A DNA stretch of 26,597 bases from RGIG9608 sp045602425 (GCA_045602425.1 JAZSBO010000013.1:1-26597), one strand, 5' to 3'; positions 6,799 to 15,479 are shown, numbered from the stretch's first letter. Numbers and translations: made by a program. The notes: generated by a model not told the origin, from the sequence alone.

Positions 6799-9264
6799 AT
6801 GAATATTTCATACAATTGGCTAAAACAATACATTAACATCGATTTGCCTATCGATGAAGTAGCAAAAATCCTTACGTCAATAGGATTGGAATGTGGAACT
6901 ATAGAAGAAGTTCAATCGGTAAAAGGCGGTCTCAAGGGTCTTGTAGTAGGCGAGGTTTTGACTTGTACTAATCACGAGAATTCTGATCATTTACACATAA
7001 CAACAGTGAGAATAAATAATACAGACGAACCTCTCCAAATCGTTTGCGGAGCACCGAATGTTGCTGCAGGACAAAAGGTTATTGTTGCAACAATAGGAAC
7101 AAAATTATACCCTGTTGATGGTAGCGAATTTGTAATTAAACGTTCAAAAATACGTGGTGTAGAATCGTTTGGTATGCTTTGTGCCGAAGATGAAATTGGT
7201 ATTGGAACTAACCATGATGGAATTATTATCTTGCCTCAAGACACTCCTATTGGTATTGCCGTTGCCGACTACTATCATATAGAAAATGATTCGGTCATTG
7301 AGGTCGATATTACACCAAATCGTTCCGATGCCATATCACACTATGGTGTAGCACGCGACTTGGCAGCATATTTTTTAGCAAAGGGTACTGATATAATGCT
7401 CAGAAAACCTTCTGTCGATGAGTTTAAAATAGATAATCATGATTTTGAGGTAGAAGTTTTTGTAGAAAACCCAACCGCTTGTCCTCGCTATTCGGGTATT
7501 ACAATTTCAGATGTTGTAGTAAAAGAATCTCCAGACTGGTTGAAAGATAGACTTGTTGCAATTGGTTTGCATCCTATCAATAATATTGTTGATGCTACGA
7601 ATTATGTATTGCACGCATTAGGTCATCCAATGCACGCATTTGATGGAGACAAACTAAAAGGTGGAAAAATTATTGTAAAAAACCTTGCAAATGGAACTAA
7701 ATTCACAACACTTGATGGAGTAGAACGTTCGTTGCGTGATACAGATTTAATGATCTGCAATGCTGAAGAAGGAATGTGTATAGCAGGCGTATTCGGAGGT
7801 TTGGATTCTGGAATTACAGAATCTACAACAAAAATATTTCTTGAAAGTGCGTATTTTAATCCTACTCACATTCGAAAAACAGCACGTGCTCATGGATTAA
7901 ATACCGATGCATCGTTTAGGTATGAACGCGGTTGCGATCCTAATAGTACTATTTATATTTTGAAATATGCAGCGATGCTTATTAAAGAAATTGCTGGTGG
8001 AACTATTTCCAGTGAAATCATCGATATTTATCCAAAAAAAATAGAGCCTTTTGCTGTAAATTTAACTTATAAAAAAGTAAAAGATTTAATAGGTCTTGAA
8101 ATTGAGAAAAACACTCTCAAAAATATTTTAAAAGGATTAGAAATCGAAATTGTAGAAGAATCGAATGAAGAGTTATCACTTCGAGTCCCTACTTATAGAG
8201 TAGATGTTCAACGTGATGTTGATATCATTGAAGATATTCTACGCATTTACGGATACAACCAGATACCTTTTGATGAGAGCTTAAAATCAAGTATTAGCTA
8301 CACCGAAAAACCCAATAGCAATCGCATTCAAAATTTAATTTCAGAACAACTCACAGCTAATGGTTTTAACGAGATTCTTAACAACTCACTCACAAAAAGT
8401 TCTTATTATACAGAAATAAAATCCTTCCCTGCCGAAAACTGTGTAAAAATAATGAATCCTCTTGGAGTTGATTTAAGTGTACTTCGTCAAACGTTGCTTT
8501 TTGGCGGTTTGGAAAGTATTGCTCGTAATCGTAATTACAAAAATAACAATCTAAAATTTTACGAGTTTGGCAATTGTTACTACTTCCATAATGAAAATCG
8601 TAAATCAGAAAATGCATTAAGTCCATTCAGTGAAGATTTGCATTTGGGGTTATGGATTTGTGGAAATAAAAAACCGCAAAGTTGGGTACAAAAAGAAGAA
8701 AATACAACTGTATTTGAACTTAAAGCTTATGTCGAAAATATTCTTATACGAATCGGACTCAAACCAAACTACGTTACTGCAGAAAAGTTGACAGACGATG
8801 TATATTCTGACGCTTTGCAAATCAGTACAAGGAACGGGAAAAAGCTTGTAGTATTTGGATGTGTAAGTAAAAATATCTTAAATAATTTTGATATTGATAC
8901 AGAAGTATTTTTTGCAGATTTGAATTGGACTAATTTAATGCAAGAAATTAAGAATCAAAAGATTACATATACTGATATTCCAAAATTTCCTGAAGTTCGT
9001 CGCGACCTTGCCCTGCTAATCGATAAGAATGTTACTTTTGCTGAAATAGAGAAAATCGCTTACGAGACAGAAAAGAAGTTACTAAAGAAAGTAAACTTAT
9101 TTGACGTTTACGAAGGGAAAAATCTTCCTACTGGTAAGAAATCGTATGCTGTTTCGTTTATTTTACAAGATAACGAGAAAACATTAAAAGATGCTCAAAT
9201 TGATGCTATAATGCAACGATTAATTAAAAATCTAACTGATAAAGTAGGAGCCTCGTTACGATAA
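6799..9264 (+). CDS. pheT: Phenylalanyl-tRNA synthetase beta subunit
   Basis: The 821-residue beta subunit of the alpha2-beta2 PheRS that charges tRNA-Phe. In order there is a B1 N-terminus (MNISYNWLKQYI), an EMAP/tRNA-binding OB fold (about 45-150, with GEVLTCTNHENSDHL and QIVCGAPNV), a B3/B4 editing region (NNIVDATNYVLHALGHPMHAFD, then FRYERGCDPN), B5, a core class II-like fold with RVPTYRVDVQRDVDIIEDILRIYGYN, and a C-terminal FDX-ACB anticodon domain (PRDLALLIDKNVTF). Length and order are normal. pheS is not adjacent, which is common in this phylum. Transcription probably starts at the TACCTTTG element just upstream and ends at the hairpin at 9274-9306. Confidence 0.97.
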   Translation: MNISYNWLKQYINIDLPIDEVAKILTSIGLECGTIEEVQSVKGGLKGLVVGEVLTCTNHENSDHLHITTVRINNTDEPLQIVCGAPNVAAGQKVIVATIGTKLYPVDGSEFVIKRSKIRGVESFGMLCAEDEIGIGTNHDGIIILPQDTPIGIAVADYYHIENDSVIEVDITPNRSDAISHYGVARDLAAYFLAKGTDIMLRKPSVDEFKIDNHDFEVEVFVENPTACPRYSGITISDVVVKESPDWLKDRLVAIGLHPINNIVDATNYVLHALGHPMHAFDGDKLKGGKIIVKNLANGTKFTTLDGVERSLRDTDLMICNAEEGMCIAGVFGGLDSGITESTTKIFLESAYFNPTHIRKTARAHGLNTDASFRYERGCDPNSTIYILKYAAMLIKEIAGGTISSEIIDIYPKKIEPFAVNLTYKKVKDLIGLEIEKNTLKNILKGLEIEIVEESNEELSLRVPTYRVDVQRDVDIIEDILRIYGYNQIPFDESLKSSISYTEKPNSNRIQNLISEQLTANGFNEILNNSLTKSSYYTEIKSFPAENCVKIMNPLGVDLSVLRQTLLFGGLESIARNRNYKNNNLKFYEFGNCYYFHNENRKSENALSPFSEDLHLGLWICGNKKPQSWVQKEENTTVFELKAYVENILIRIGLKPNYVTAEKLTDDVYSDALQISTRNGKKLVVFGCVSKNILNNFDIDTEVFFADLNWTNLMQEIKNQKITYTDIPKFPEVRRDLALLIDKNVTFAEIEKIAYETEKKLLKKVNLFDVYEGKNLPTGKKSYAVSFILQDNEKTLKDAQIDAIMQRLIKNLTDKVGASLR

Positions 9265-9273
9265 AAGACAATA

Positions 9274-9306
9274 AAAAGTAGAATTTTCAAGTTCTACTTT
9301 TTTTTA
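9274..9306. terminator. Shared bidirectional terminator between pheT and the MATE gene
   Basis: The arms 9274-9283 and 9292-9301 (aaaagtagaa / ttctactttt) form a 10-bp stem followed by a T run on the plus strand and, because the stem begins with A residues, a T run on the minus strand as well. The stop codon of the MATE gene (9287-9289) lies within the loop, so the hairpin is partly coding. Confidence 0.8.
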
Positions 9307-10699
9307 TCTTATAAAGGAATCCACATAATACGATAATTGCCAAAACAGAAGCCGATCCATCAGCTATTGGAATACTCATCCACACTCCTTCTTCAGCAAA
9401 AATATTTGGTAATAGAAGCAATAAAGGCACTAGAAAAATCAATTGGCGGGTTAATGAAAGAAATATTGACAAATGATACTTTCCTATGTACTGAAAGAAA
9501 TGGGAAATAACAATCTGACAGCCAACTAATGGAAATGCTACAAAAACTACACGAATAGCTTTTACAATAATATCAAAAAACAATAAACTTTGGCTATCAC
9601 CATCAGAGGGTTGCCCGTCAACAAATAGTAATGCAATTTTTTGCGGAAAAAATTCTGCGAGCAAAAACCCTATTGACATTACAACAACTGCACAAATAAT
9701 CGTTAGTCGTAAAGCCTCCAATACTCGCTGGCTATTTTTAGCTCCGTAATTATAACCTACAATAGGCTGCATACCCTGATTAAATCCTGCAACAATCATT
9801 ATAAATAACATTGCAACTCGATTAATAACGCTATAAGCTCCAATGTACAAATCGCCAAAAGTAATTAACGCTTTATTTATAAAAAACACTACAATACTTG
9901 TACAAAAATGTAACAAAAACGAAGCAGAACCTATTTTTAATATGGAACTAATGGTTTTCTGTTCTATTCTAAACGCATCTAATGAAAAATGAATAAAATT
10001 TGTTCCCTTTGAAAAATGCCATAACACAAAGACTAATGCTATTGTTTGCGATATGATTGTTGCACAAGCCGAACCAGCTATTCCCCAGTTAAAAACAAAA
10101 ATAAATAAGCCATCTAATATACAATTAAGAAAAATTGAGGAAAGCATTATCAACATAGATCTCCGAGGATAACCTGAGACTCGTAACAATTCATTCAAAC
10201 TTAAATACATGTTTGTTATTAGATTACCAAAAAGTAAAATCTGGAGATAGTTTTTTGCATAATTCAAAGAGCCCTCACACACAACATTTTGAATAGCAGT
10301 ATTGTCAGTCGCTCCAAAAAGTCGTAATAATGGCTCCATAAAAAATACGCCAATTAAGACGACAAAACAAGCGATAATAAAATTTAACAAAACAACATTT
10401 GACAGAATCGTTTTCGTATCATTCTTATTTTCACCCAATCGAAGCGAAAACAATGCAGCAGCCCCAACTCCAACCATCGATCCAAAAGCTGAAATTATAT
10501 TCATAATAGGCAATGCAACGCCTAAACCTGCCATTGCCATCGGTCCTACTCCTTTACCAATAAAAATACTATCCGTTAAGTTGTATAACGATGTTGCCGA
10601 CATTGCTATTATTGCAGGTAGCGAGAACCGGAGCAAAAGTTTCCAAATTCGTTCTTTTGCTAATTCTTCTGGCGTTATGTGATGTGCAAAAAATGGCAT
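9287..10699 (-). CDS. MATE family multidrug or metabolite efflux transporter
   Basis: A polytopic inner-membrane protein of 470 residues with about 12 hydrophobic segments. Members of the family export drugs or metabolites in exchange for Na+ or H+. Recognisable features are LLLRFSLPAIIAMSATSLYNLTDSIFIG at the N-terminus, AGLGVALPIMNIISAFG and the mid-protein GFNQGMQPIVGYNYGAKN motif. I preferred the ATG at 10699: the longer reading to 10723 would begin with TTG inside the terminator of the preceding sigma-factor gene. The substrate cannot be predicted. It lies downstream of the primary sigma gene but beyond a hairpin. Its last codons overlap the terminator shared with pheT. Confidence 0.92.
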   Translation of the reverse strand: MPFFAHHITPEELAKERIWKLLLRFSLPAIIAMSATSLYNLTDSIFIGKGVGPMAMAGLGVALPIMNIISAFGSMVGVGAAALFSLRLGENKNDTKTILSNVVLLNFIIACFVVLIGVFFMEPLLRLFGATDNTAIQNVVCEGSLNYAKNYLQILLFGNLITNMYLSLNELLRVSGYPRRSMLIMLSSIFLNCILDGLFIFVFNWGIAGSACATIISQTIALVFVLWHFSKGTNFIHFSLDAFRIEQKTISSILKIGSASFLLHFCTSIVVFFINKALITFGDLYIGAYSVINRVAMLFIMIVAGFNQGMQPIVGYNYGAKNSQRVLEALRLTIICAVVVMSIGFLLAEFFPQKIALLFVDGQPSDGDSQSLLFFDIIVKAIRVVFVAFPLVGCQIVISHFFQYIGKYHLSIFLSLTRQLIFLVPLLLLLPNIFAEEGVWMSIPIADGSASVLAIIVLCGFLYKIKKSRT

Positions 10700-10702
10700 C
10701 AA

Positions 10703-10731
10703 ACGAAAAAAGCACCTTTTCAAGTGCTTTT
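10703..10731 (-). terminator. Intrinsic terminator of the primary sigma gene
   Basis: The arms 10708-10715 and 10724-10731 (aaaagcac / gtgctttt) form an 8-bp stem. On the minus strand it is followed by a run of six Ts. It sits 13 nt past the sigma-factor stop and just ahead of the MATE start. Confidence 0.75.
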
Positions 10732-10743
10732 CAAATTAAATGT

Positions 10744-11604
10744 TTAACCTAAGTATCCTTTCAAAAGTCGGCTTTTGTTACTTTGACGAAGTCTTCGTAT
10801 TGCCTTTTCTTTTATTTGTCGAACACGTTCACGTGTCAATCCAAAATTATCGCCAATCTCCTCCAAAGTCATTTCTTGACATCCAATTCCAAAAAACATT
10901 TTTATGATGTCACTTTCACGCTCTGTTAAAGTCGAAAGTGCACGATCAATTTCTTTTCTTAACGATTCGTGCATCAGTGTATTGTCTGCAACAGGCGAAT
11001 CATCATTTACTAATACATCAAGCAAACTATTGTCTTCACCTTCAACAAAAGGTGCATCAATAGAAGTATGACGCCCTGAGATTTTCATAGTTTCGGCAAT
11101 CTTATCAACAGGAATATCTAATTTCTCTGCTAACTCTTCAGGCGATGGTTGACGTTCGTTTTCTTGCTCAAATTTTGTTAAAGCTTTTTTAATTTTGTTC
11201 ATAGAACCAATTTGGTTCAAAGGCAAACGAACAATTCGCGATTGCTCTGCCAATGCTTGCAAGATAGATTGACGAATCCACCAAACTGCATACGAAATAA
11301 ATTTAAAACCACGAGTTTCATCAAATTTTTCTGCTGCTTTTATTAATCCTAAATTTCCTTCATCAATCAAGTCTGGCAAACTAAGACCTTGATTCTGATA
11401 TTGCTTCGCAACAGAAACAACAAAACGAAGATTTGCTCGTGTCAATTTTTCTAAAGCTTTTTGATCTCCTTTCCTAATGCGTTGAGCCAACTCTACCTCT
11501 TCTTCTACAGTAATAAGATCTTCACGTCCAATCTCTTGTAAATACTTGTCTAAAGAGGCGTTCTCACGATTAGTAATTGATTTTGTAATTTTTAATTGTC
11601 TCAT
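10744..11604 (-). CDS. rpoD: Primary (housekeeping) RNA polymerase sigma factor, sigma-ABfr type
   Basis: A group 1 sigma-70 protein of 286 residues lacking region 1.1, which is the form typical of Bacteroidota. Region 1.2 is at SLDKYLQEIGRE (17-28) and region 2 at about 45-120, with the core-binding DLIDEGNLGLIKAAEKFD and the promoter-melting GFKFISYAVWWIRQSI. Region 3 follows at about 130-205. Region 4.2 (245-273) carries the helix-turn-helix MTLEEIGDNFGLTRERVRQI and the C-terminal IRRLRQS. In this phylum the factor recognises TTTG/TAnnTTTG promoters, and several copies of that element occur in this window, including one upstream of this gene. It appears to be a single-gene unit ending in a hairpin. 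Confidence 0.95.
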   Translation of the reverse strand: MRQLKITKSITNRENASLDKYLQEIGREDLITVEEEVELAQRIRKGDQKALEKLTRANLRFVVSVAKQYQNQGLSLPDLIDEGNLGLIKAAEKFDETRGFKFISYAVWWIRQSILQALAEQSRIVRLPLNQIGSMNKIKKALTKFEQENERQPSPEELAEKLDIPVDKIAETMKISGRHTSIDAPFVEGEDNSLLDVLVNDDSPVADNTLMHESLRKEIDRALSTLTERESDIIKMFFGIGCQEMTLEEIGDNFGLTRERVRQIKEKAIRRLRQSNKSRLLKGYLG

Positions 11605-11621
11605 TATCCCGAAATTTCGTG

Positions 11622-11629
11622 CAAAGGTA
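11622..11629 (-). promoter_or_regulatory. Promoter -7 element of the primary sigma gene
   Basis: TACCTTTG on the minus strand, 17 nt upstream of the ATG. The implied leader is very short. A perfect 10-nt palindrome (cgaaatttcg, 11610-11619) lies between the box and the start codon. Confidence 0.55.
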
Positions 11630-11684
11630 GTAAAAAAAAGAGTTGTTTTATATAAAAATAATATAAATATTCTTTGACATATTT

Positions 11685-13175
11685 TTAATTCGATGTCAAA
11701 TTTACCGCATAGTGAACAATCTTACCATCAGGATAAAGTCCAGAGACGAAAAGTGCTCTGTATTCTTCATCTGTCGATTGAACTTTCGATAATACATTTT
11801 CCATATCTTTCAACGAATAAACATTTTCGTTGTTTATTTTAAGAATAACAAAACCTTTTCGAATTCCTGACTGAGAAAACAATCCTTCACGCTCAACAGA
11901 GTCAACCAAAATTCCACCTTTAATTCTATATTTATACTTGAACGATTCTGATACGGGAGAGAATTTTGCCCCCAATATGTTTAAATCAACAGCCTTTACC
12001 ACATTCGTATTTCCTGAACGATTTTTCAACTCAACTACAACTTCATATTGTTTCATATTTCTAATATAACCAACTTTAACTTTGTTGCCAGGACGATAAC
12101 GTCCAACTTGCTCTTGTAGTTGCGATGAAGTCTCTACTTGCACATCGTTGACAGATATGATAATATCGCCCTCTTTTAAATCGGCGACTTCGGCTGATGA
12201 ACCTTTCACTACACTTACCACATAAGCCCCTTTTAAAGTTTTGAGACCTTTTTCTTTTGCAAATTCGTCAGTAATATTACGTATTTGCACTCCTAAAACA
12301 GCTCGTTGAACAACTCCAAACTCTTTTAAATCAGCAATAACTTTCCCAACAATACTAACAGGTATAGCAAATGAGTAACCCGCATAAGAACCAGTTTGTG
12401 AGGCAATAGCTGTATTTATTCCTACTAATTCTCCGTTTGTATTAACAAGAGCCCCTCCACTATTACCAGGATTTACTGCTGCATCGGTTTGTATAAAAGA
12501 CTCTATCTTCATTTCCGAATTCAAAATATTTATATCACGAGCTTTTGCACTTACTATACCAGCAGTAACCGTAGAAGTTAAGTTAAAGGGATTACCAACT
12601 GCCAAAACCCATTCTCCAATCTTTAATAAATCCGAATTCCCTAAAGATAAAATTGGTAAAGTATCGGCATCAATTTTTAACAACGCAATGTCTGTAGAAG
12701 CATCAACCCCAACAATCTCCGCCTTAAATGTTCGTTTGTCATTAAGTGTAACTTCCACTTCTGTAGCATTATCAATAACATGATTGTTAGTTACTATATA
12801 ACCATCAGGCGAAACAATAACCCCTGAGCCTGACGACATACGCTCTTGTGCCCCTTGTTCAGGCAGACCAAAACCAGGTTGACCAAAAAAGAATTCAAAA
12901 ATAGATCCACCAGAATAATCTGCTGTCGCCATTTTGTATTTTGTTTTTACATGCACTACACTATGAATTGAACGTTCTGCTGCGTATGTAAAGTCTGTTT
13001 GAATAGCTTTTTGCAACGTTCCATCATAATGCGTAAAAGTTGTAGGCAATGATAAATTTTCGCTGGAATGCAAATCTGTTTGTTGTTTTTCTACAACCAA
13101 TACTGTAGTAATAACACTCGTAAAAATTGCTATCAAAAAGCACAATAAACCTAACATGAATTTTCTTACTTTCAT
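11685..13175 (-). CDS. degP: DegP/HtrA-type periplasmic serine protease with two PDZ domains
   Basis: A 496-residue envelope protease or chaperone that degrades misfolded exported proteins. A hydrophobic N-terminal segment (about 5-28) acts as signal or anchor. The chymotrypsin-like domain (about 65-280) shows the complete triad: His132 in TNNHVIDNA, Asp162 in STDIALLKID and Ser239 in NPGNSGGALVN. A first PDZ domain follows (about 290-385, with KGAYVVSVVKGSSAEVADL and EGDIIISVND) and a second, more divergent one (about 400-490, with RKGFVILKINNENV). The length is normal for Do/DegQ proteins. The upstream gap holds a 15-nt direct repeat with 40-bp spacing and an imperfect -7 box, possibly linked to stress control (inference). 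Confidence 0.93.
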   Translation of the reverse strand: MKVRKFMLGLLCFLIAIFTSVITTVLVVEKQQTDLHSSENLSLPTTFTHYDGTLQKAIQTDFTYAAERSIHSVVHVKTKYKMATADYSGGSIFEFFFGQPGFGLPEQGAQERMSSGSGVIVSPDGYIVTNNHVIDNATEVEVTLNDKRTFKAEIVGVDASTDIALLKIDADTLPILSLGNSDLLKIGEWVLAVGNPFNLTSTVTAGIVSAKARDINILNSEMKIESFIQTDAAVNPGNSGGALVNTNGELVGINTAIASQTGSYAGYSFAIPVSIVGKVIADLKEFGVVQRAVLGVQIRNITDEFAKEKGLKTLKGAYVVSVVKGSSAEVADLKEGDIIISVNDVQVETSSQLQEQVGRYRPGNKVKVGYIRNMKQYEVVVELKNRSGNTNVVKAVDLNILGAKFSPVSESFKYKYRIKGGILVDSVEREGLFSQSGIRKGFVILKINNENVYSLKDMENVLSKVQSTDEEYRALFVSGLYPDGKIVHYAVNLTSN

Positions 13176-13224
13176 AATCTTATTTTTTTATTAAACATCA
13201 AAAGAGTAGTTTACAAAATTTATG

Positions 13225-13310
13225 CAAAGAATACAAAATCTGACATTTTTTCGTTTTTATTTAACGTAAATTCTTATTTCCATACATCTTTTATCTTTAT
13301 TTAACGCAAA
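13225..13310 (-). promoter_or_regulatory. Putative control region of degP: imperfect -7 box and a 40-bp-spaced direct repeat
   Basis: The intergenic stretch 13176-13370 is very AT-rich and holds no gene. On the minus strand TATTCTTTG (plus 13225-13233) resembles the -7 element with one extra base. Two near-identical 15-mers (tttatttaacgtaaa at 13256-13270 and tttatttaacgcaaa at 13296-13310) lie exactly 40 bp apart, about four helical turns. A role as a paired binding site is inference. Confidence 0.35.
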
Positions 13311-13370
13311 ATAGCATTATTCTGTAACGATAAAAAACACGAATAAGTTTCATATAACAAAAAAATAGTG

Positions 13371-13378
13371 TACTTTTG
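13371..13378 (+). promoter_or_regulatory. Promoter -7 element of tRNA-Lys
   Basis: TACTTTTG matches TAnnTTTG and lies 17 nt upstream of the first base of the tRNA. No clear -33 box was seen. Confidence 0.55.
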
Positions 13379-13395
13379 CAAAGAAAAACAAACAT

Positions 13396-13468
13396 GTTTC
13401 CGTAGCTCAGTTGGTAGAGCAACTGACTCTTAATCAGTGGGTCAAGGGTTCGAGCCCCTTCGGGAATA
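13396..13468 (+). tRNA. tRNA-Lys (anticodon CUU)
   Basis: The 73-nt sequence folds into a standard cloverleaf. The acceptor pairs gtttccg with cgggaat. The D arm is GCTC-agttggta-GAGC, the anticodon arm actga-ctCTTaa-tcagt, the variable loop has 5 nt and the T arm is aaggg-ttcgagc-ccctt. The discriminator is A and CCA is not encoded. The acceptor has two G-U pairs, including position 1-72, which is unusual for an elongator tRNA. It reads AAG codons. Confidence 0.95.
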
Positions 13469-13475
13469 CAAGCTA

Positions 13476-13510
13476 TAAATCAAGCACTTACTTCGCAAGT
13501 GCTTGATTTA
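13476..13510. terminator. Hairpin between tRNA-Lys and the ECF sigma gene
   Basis: A perfect 14-bp inverted repeat (arms 13476-13489 and 13497-13510, 7-nt loop) begins 7 nt after the tRNA and ends 5 nt before the end of the convergent sigma-factor gene. There is no long T tract on either side, so it may act as a terminator or processing signal for both transcripts. Confidence 0.65.
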
Positions 13511-13515
13511 TTAGG

Positions 13516-14040
13516 TTATTTATAATCCTTTAGTTGTTCTTGTAGGATTTTTCGTGCAAGAAATATTCTACTTTTAACAGTGCCTAATGGCAAGTTAAGT
13601 TTGGTTGCAATCTCTTCATATTTAAAACCATCAACAAACATAGAGAATGGTTCTCTCTGTATTGGTGGCAGATCAGAAATCGCTTTTTCTATCTCATTCA
13701 ACGAATATAAGCTGTCCGTATGAATAAAAGAATCGCTTTCTTTCGGGTCTTTTATATCGTATAAGTCGCCAAAACGACTATCAATAATAGTCTGAGCAAC
13801 AACTTGTTTGCGATATTGATTTATAAAAATATTTCGCATAATAGTAAGCACCCAACCTTTGAAGTTCGTATTGTTGGTAAACTTTTCTTTGTTGGTTAAT
13901 ACTTTTATTGATGTCTCTTGTGTTAAATCTTGTGCAGCATCCTTGTTCATTGTTAACGAATAAGCGAAGTTTAGCATATTGCTTTGAATGCCTAATAATT
14001 TGGATGTAAAATCCATTGATTTTTTACTTTTCGATTTCAT
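13516..14040 (-). CDS. ECF-type (sigma-70 family) RNA polymerase sigma factor
   Basis: An alternative sigma factor of 174 residues with only regions 2 and 4. Region 2 (about 20-90) includes AAQDLTQETSIKVL and FKGWVLTIMRNIFINQYRK. Region 4 (about 115-170) includes AISDLPPIQREPFSMFVDGF and the helix-turn-helix YEEIATKLNLPLGTVKSRIFLARK. No anti-sigma gene or FecR-like partner is adjacent, so its signal is unknown. A later Met at residue 9 is an alternative start. It lies 32 nt downstream of the PhoH gene on the same strand and is probably cotranscribed with it. An ending hairpin is shared with the tRNA-Lys gene. Confidence 0.9.
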   Translation of the reverse strand: MKSKSKKSMDFTSKLLGIQSNMLNFAYSLTMNKDAAQDLTQETSIKVLTNKEKFTNNTNFKGWVLTIMRNIFINQYRKQVVAQTIIDSRFGDLYDIKDPKESDSFIHTDSLYSLNEIEKAISDLPPIQREPFSMFVDGFKYEEIATKLNLPLGTVKSRIFLARKILQEQLKDYK

Positions 14041-14072
14041 AATCGTTATATTTAAAAAGTCTATGATATTTT

Positions 14073-15398
14073 CTATAACAAATTGCTTGCCAATTCTGAT
14101 AATTCACTCCGTTCTCCTTTAATTAAATTTACATGAGCAAAAATATCTTGACCTTTCATTCTGTCTATCATATACACAAGACCATTGGATTGCATATCTA
14201 AATACGGTGAATCTATTTGATGCACATCGCCTGTAAATACAATTTTCGTACCTTCTCCTGCACGAGTTATAATAGTTTTTATCTCGTGAGGTGTAAGGTT
14301 TTGAGCTTCATCTATTATAAAATAGGTATCACTCAAACTTCTTCCTCTGATAAATGCAAGAGCTTCTATAATTAAATTCCCTTCTTTTTGTAATTGTTCA
14401 ATAATTCGCACTTCGGATCCTTGATATGACAAATTTCTTTTTATAACATTCAAATTATCAAAAAGTGGCTGCATATAGGGAGCAACTTTTTCTTGTGCAT
14501 CGCCAGGCAGGGCACCTAAATCTTTATTAGCGAGTGCAACAACTGGACGTGCAAGCAGTATTTGTTCGTAAAGTTCGTGTTGTTGTAGTGCTGCAGCAAG
14601 AGCGAGCAAAGTTTTCCCCGTACCTGCACGACCTGTTACAGCTACAAGCTTTACATTTTCGTCTAAAAGTACATTCAAAGCAAATGTTTGTTCAGCATTG
14701 CGAGGTTCAATACCAAAAGCACGTACTTTTTCTATTCGTTCTACCTTTTGCGTAGAGGCAACGTAACGTGCCAATGCACTTGCCCGATTGCTTTTCAATA
14801 CGAAACATTCGTTTGGATCTACATCAGAGCGGAAGGGAAAATCATCGATATCAATACCTTCGTGCGAACTATAAAGACGATCTATTTGTTCAGGAGCAAT
14901 GTCATCAAACACTGTATTTGAACGTTCAAAAATATCAATATTGGTAACTTTGTCTGTTATATAATCTTCGGCAATAATGCCTAACGAACGGGCTTTCATT
15001 CGCAGATTGACATCCTTTGATACCAATATAGTTTTTTCTTCAGGTTGACGTTGAATCAATGCAAGTGTGGTACCAAGTATCAAATGGTCAGGTATTTTTG
15101 TAATAAAAACATCTTCCAACTCTTTAGGGAATTCGTTTTTGGTAAGAACAAATAATCTTCCTTTGCCGTCACCTAACGCAACGCCTTTTTTGAACAGATT
15201 ATCATCGGCAAGCATATCAAGTTCACGAGCAAATTGACGTGCATTAAAATTAATTTGTTCATTACCTTTTTTAAAACGATCAAGTTCTTCGAGCACTACC
15301 ATCGGAATATAAATGTCGTTTTCTTCGAAGTTTTCCAAACAACGATAGTCATGTAGAATGACATTTGTGTCAAGTACGAAATTCTTTTTTACTCCCAT
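14073..15398 (-). CDS. PhoH family ATPase with N-terminal PIN domain (PhoH2 type)
   Basis: A 441-residue cytoplasmic protein joining a PIN-type ribonuclease domain (about 4-150) to a PhoH ATPase (about 230-441). PIN acidic residues are visible as FVLDTNVILHD (Asp10), VLEELD (Glu38) and VSKDVNLR (Asp129). The ATPase has Walker A GRAGTGKT (256-263), Walker B FIIDEAQN (360-367) and the family segment FTGDVHQID. Mycobacterial PhoH2 proteins of this architecture unwind and cut RNA, so a role in RNA turnover is plausible; substrates in Bacteroidota are unknown. The gene probably leads a two-gene unit with the ECF sigma factor and is divergent from the YihY gene. Confidence 0.92.
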   Translation of the reverse strand: MGVKKNFVLDTNVILHDYRCLENFEENDIYIPMVVLEELDRFKKGNEQINFNARQFARELDMLADDNLFKKGVALGDGKGRLFVLTKNEFPKELEDVFITKIPDHLILGTTLALIQRQPEEKTILVSKDVNLRMKARSLGIIAEDYITDKVTNIDIFERSNTVFDDIAPEQIDRLYSSHEGIDIDDFPFRSDVDPNECFVLKSNRASALARYVASTQKVERIEKVRAFGIEPRNAEQTFALNVLLDENVKLVAVTGRAGTGKTLLALAAALQQHELYEQILLARPVVALANKDLGALPGDAQEKVAPYMQPLFDNLNVIKRNLSYQGSEVRIIEQLQKEGNLIIEALAFIRGRSLSDTYFIIDEAQNLTPHEIKTIITRAGEGTKIVFTGDVHQIDSPYLDMQSNGLVYMIDRMKGQDIFAHVNLIKGERSELSELASNLL

Positions 15399-15479
15399 AA
15401 TTGTAAATTTTAGTGGGCGGAAATGTAGAAAAAAAATCTTTTCGATGTTATTGCTTATAATATTTTTTTCATTTTATAG

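Noticed and set aside
10700..10723. An 8-codon N-terminal extension of the MATE protein from a TTG
   Set aside because: It would begin in the terminator of the sigma-factor gene; the ATG at 10699 is enough for a full-length transporter.
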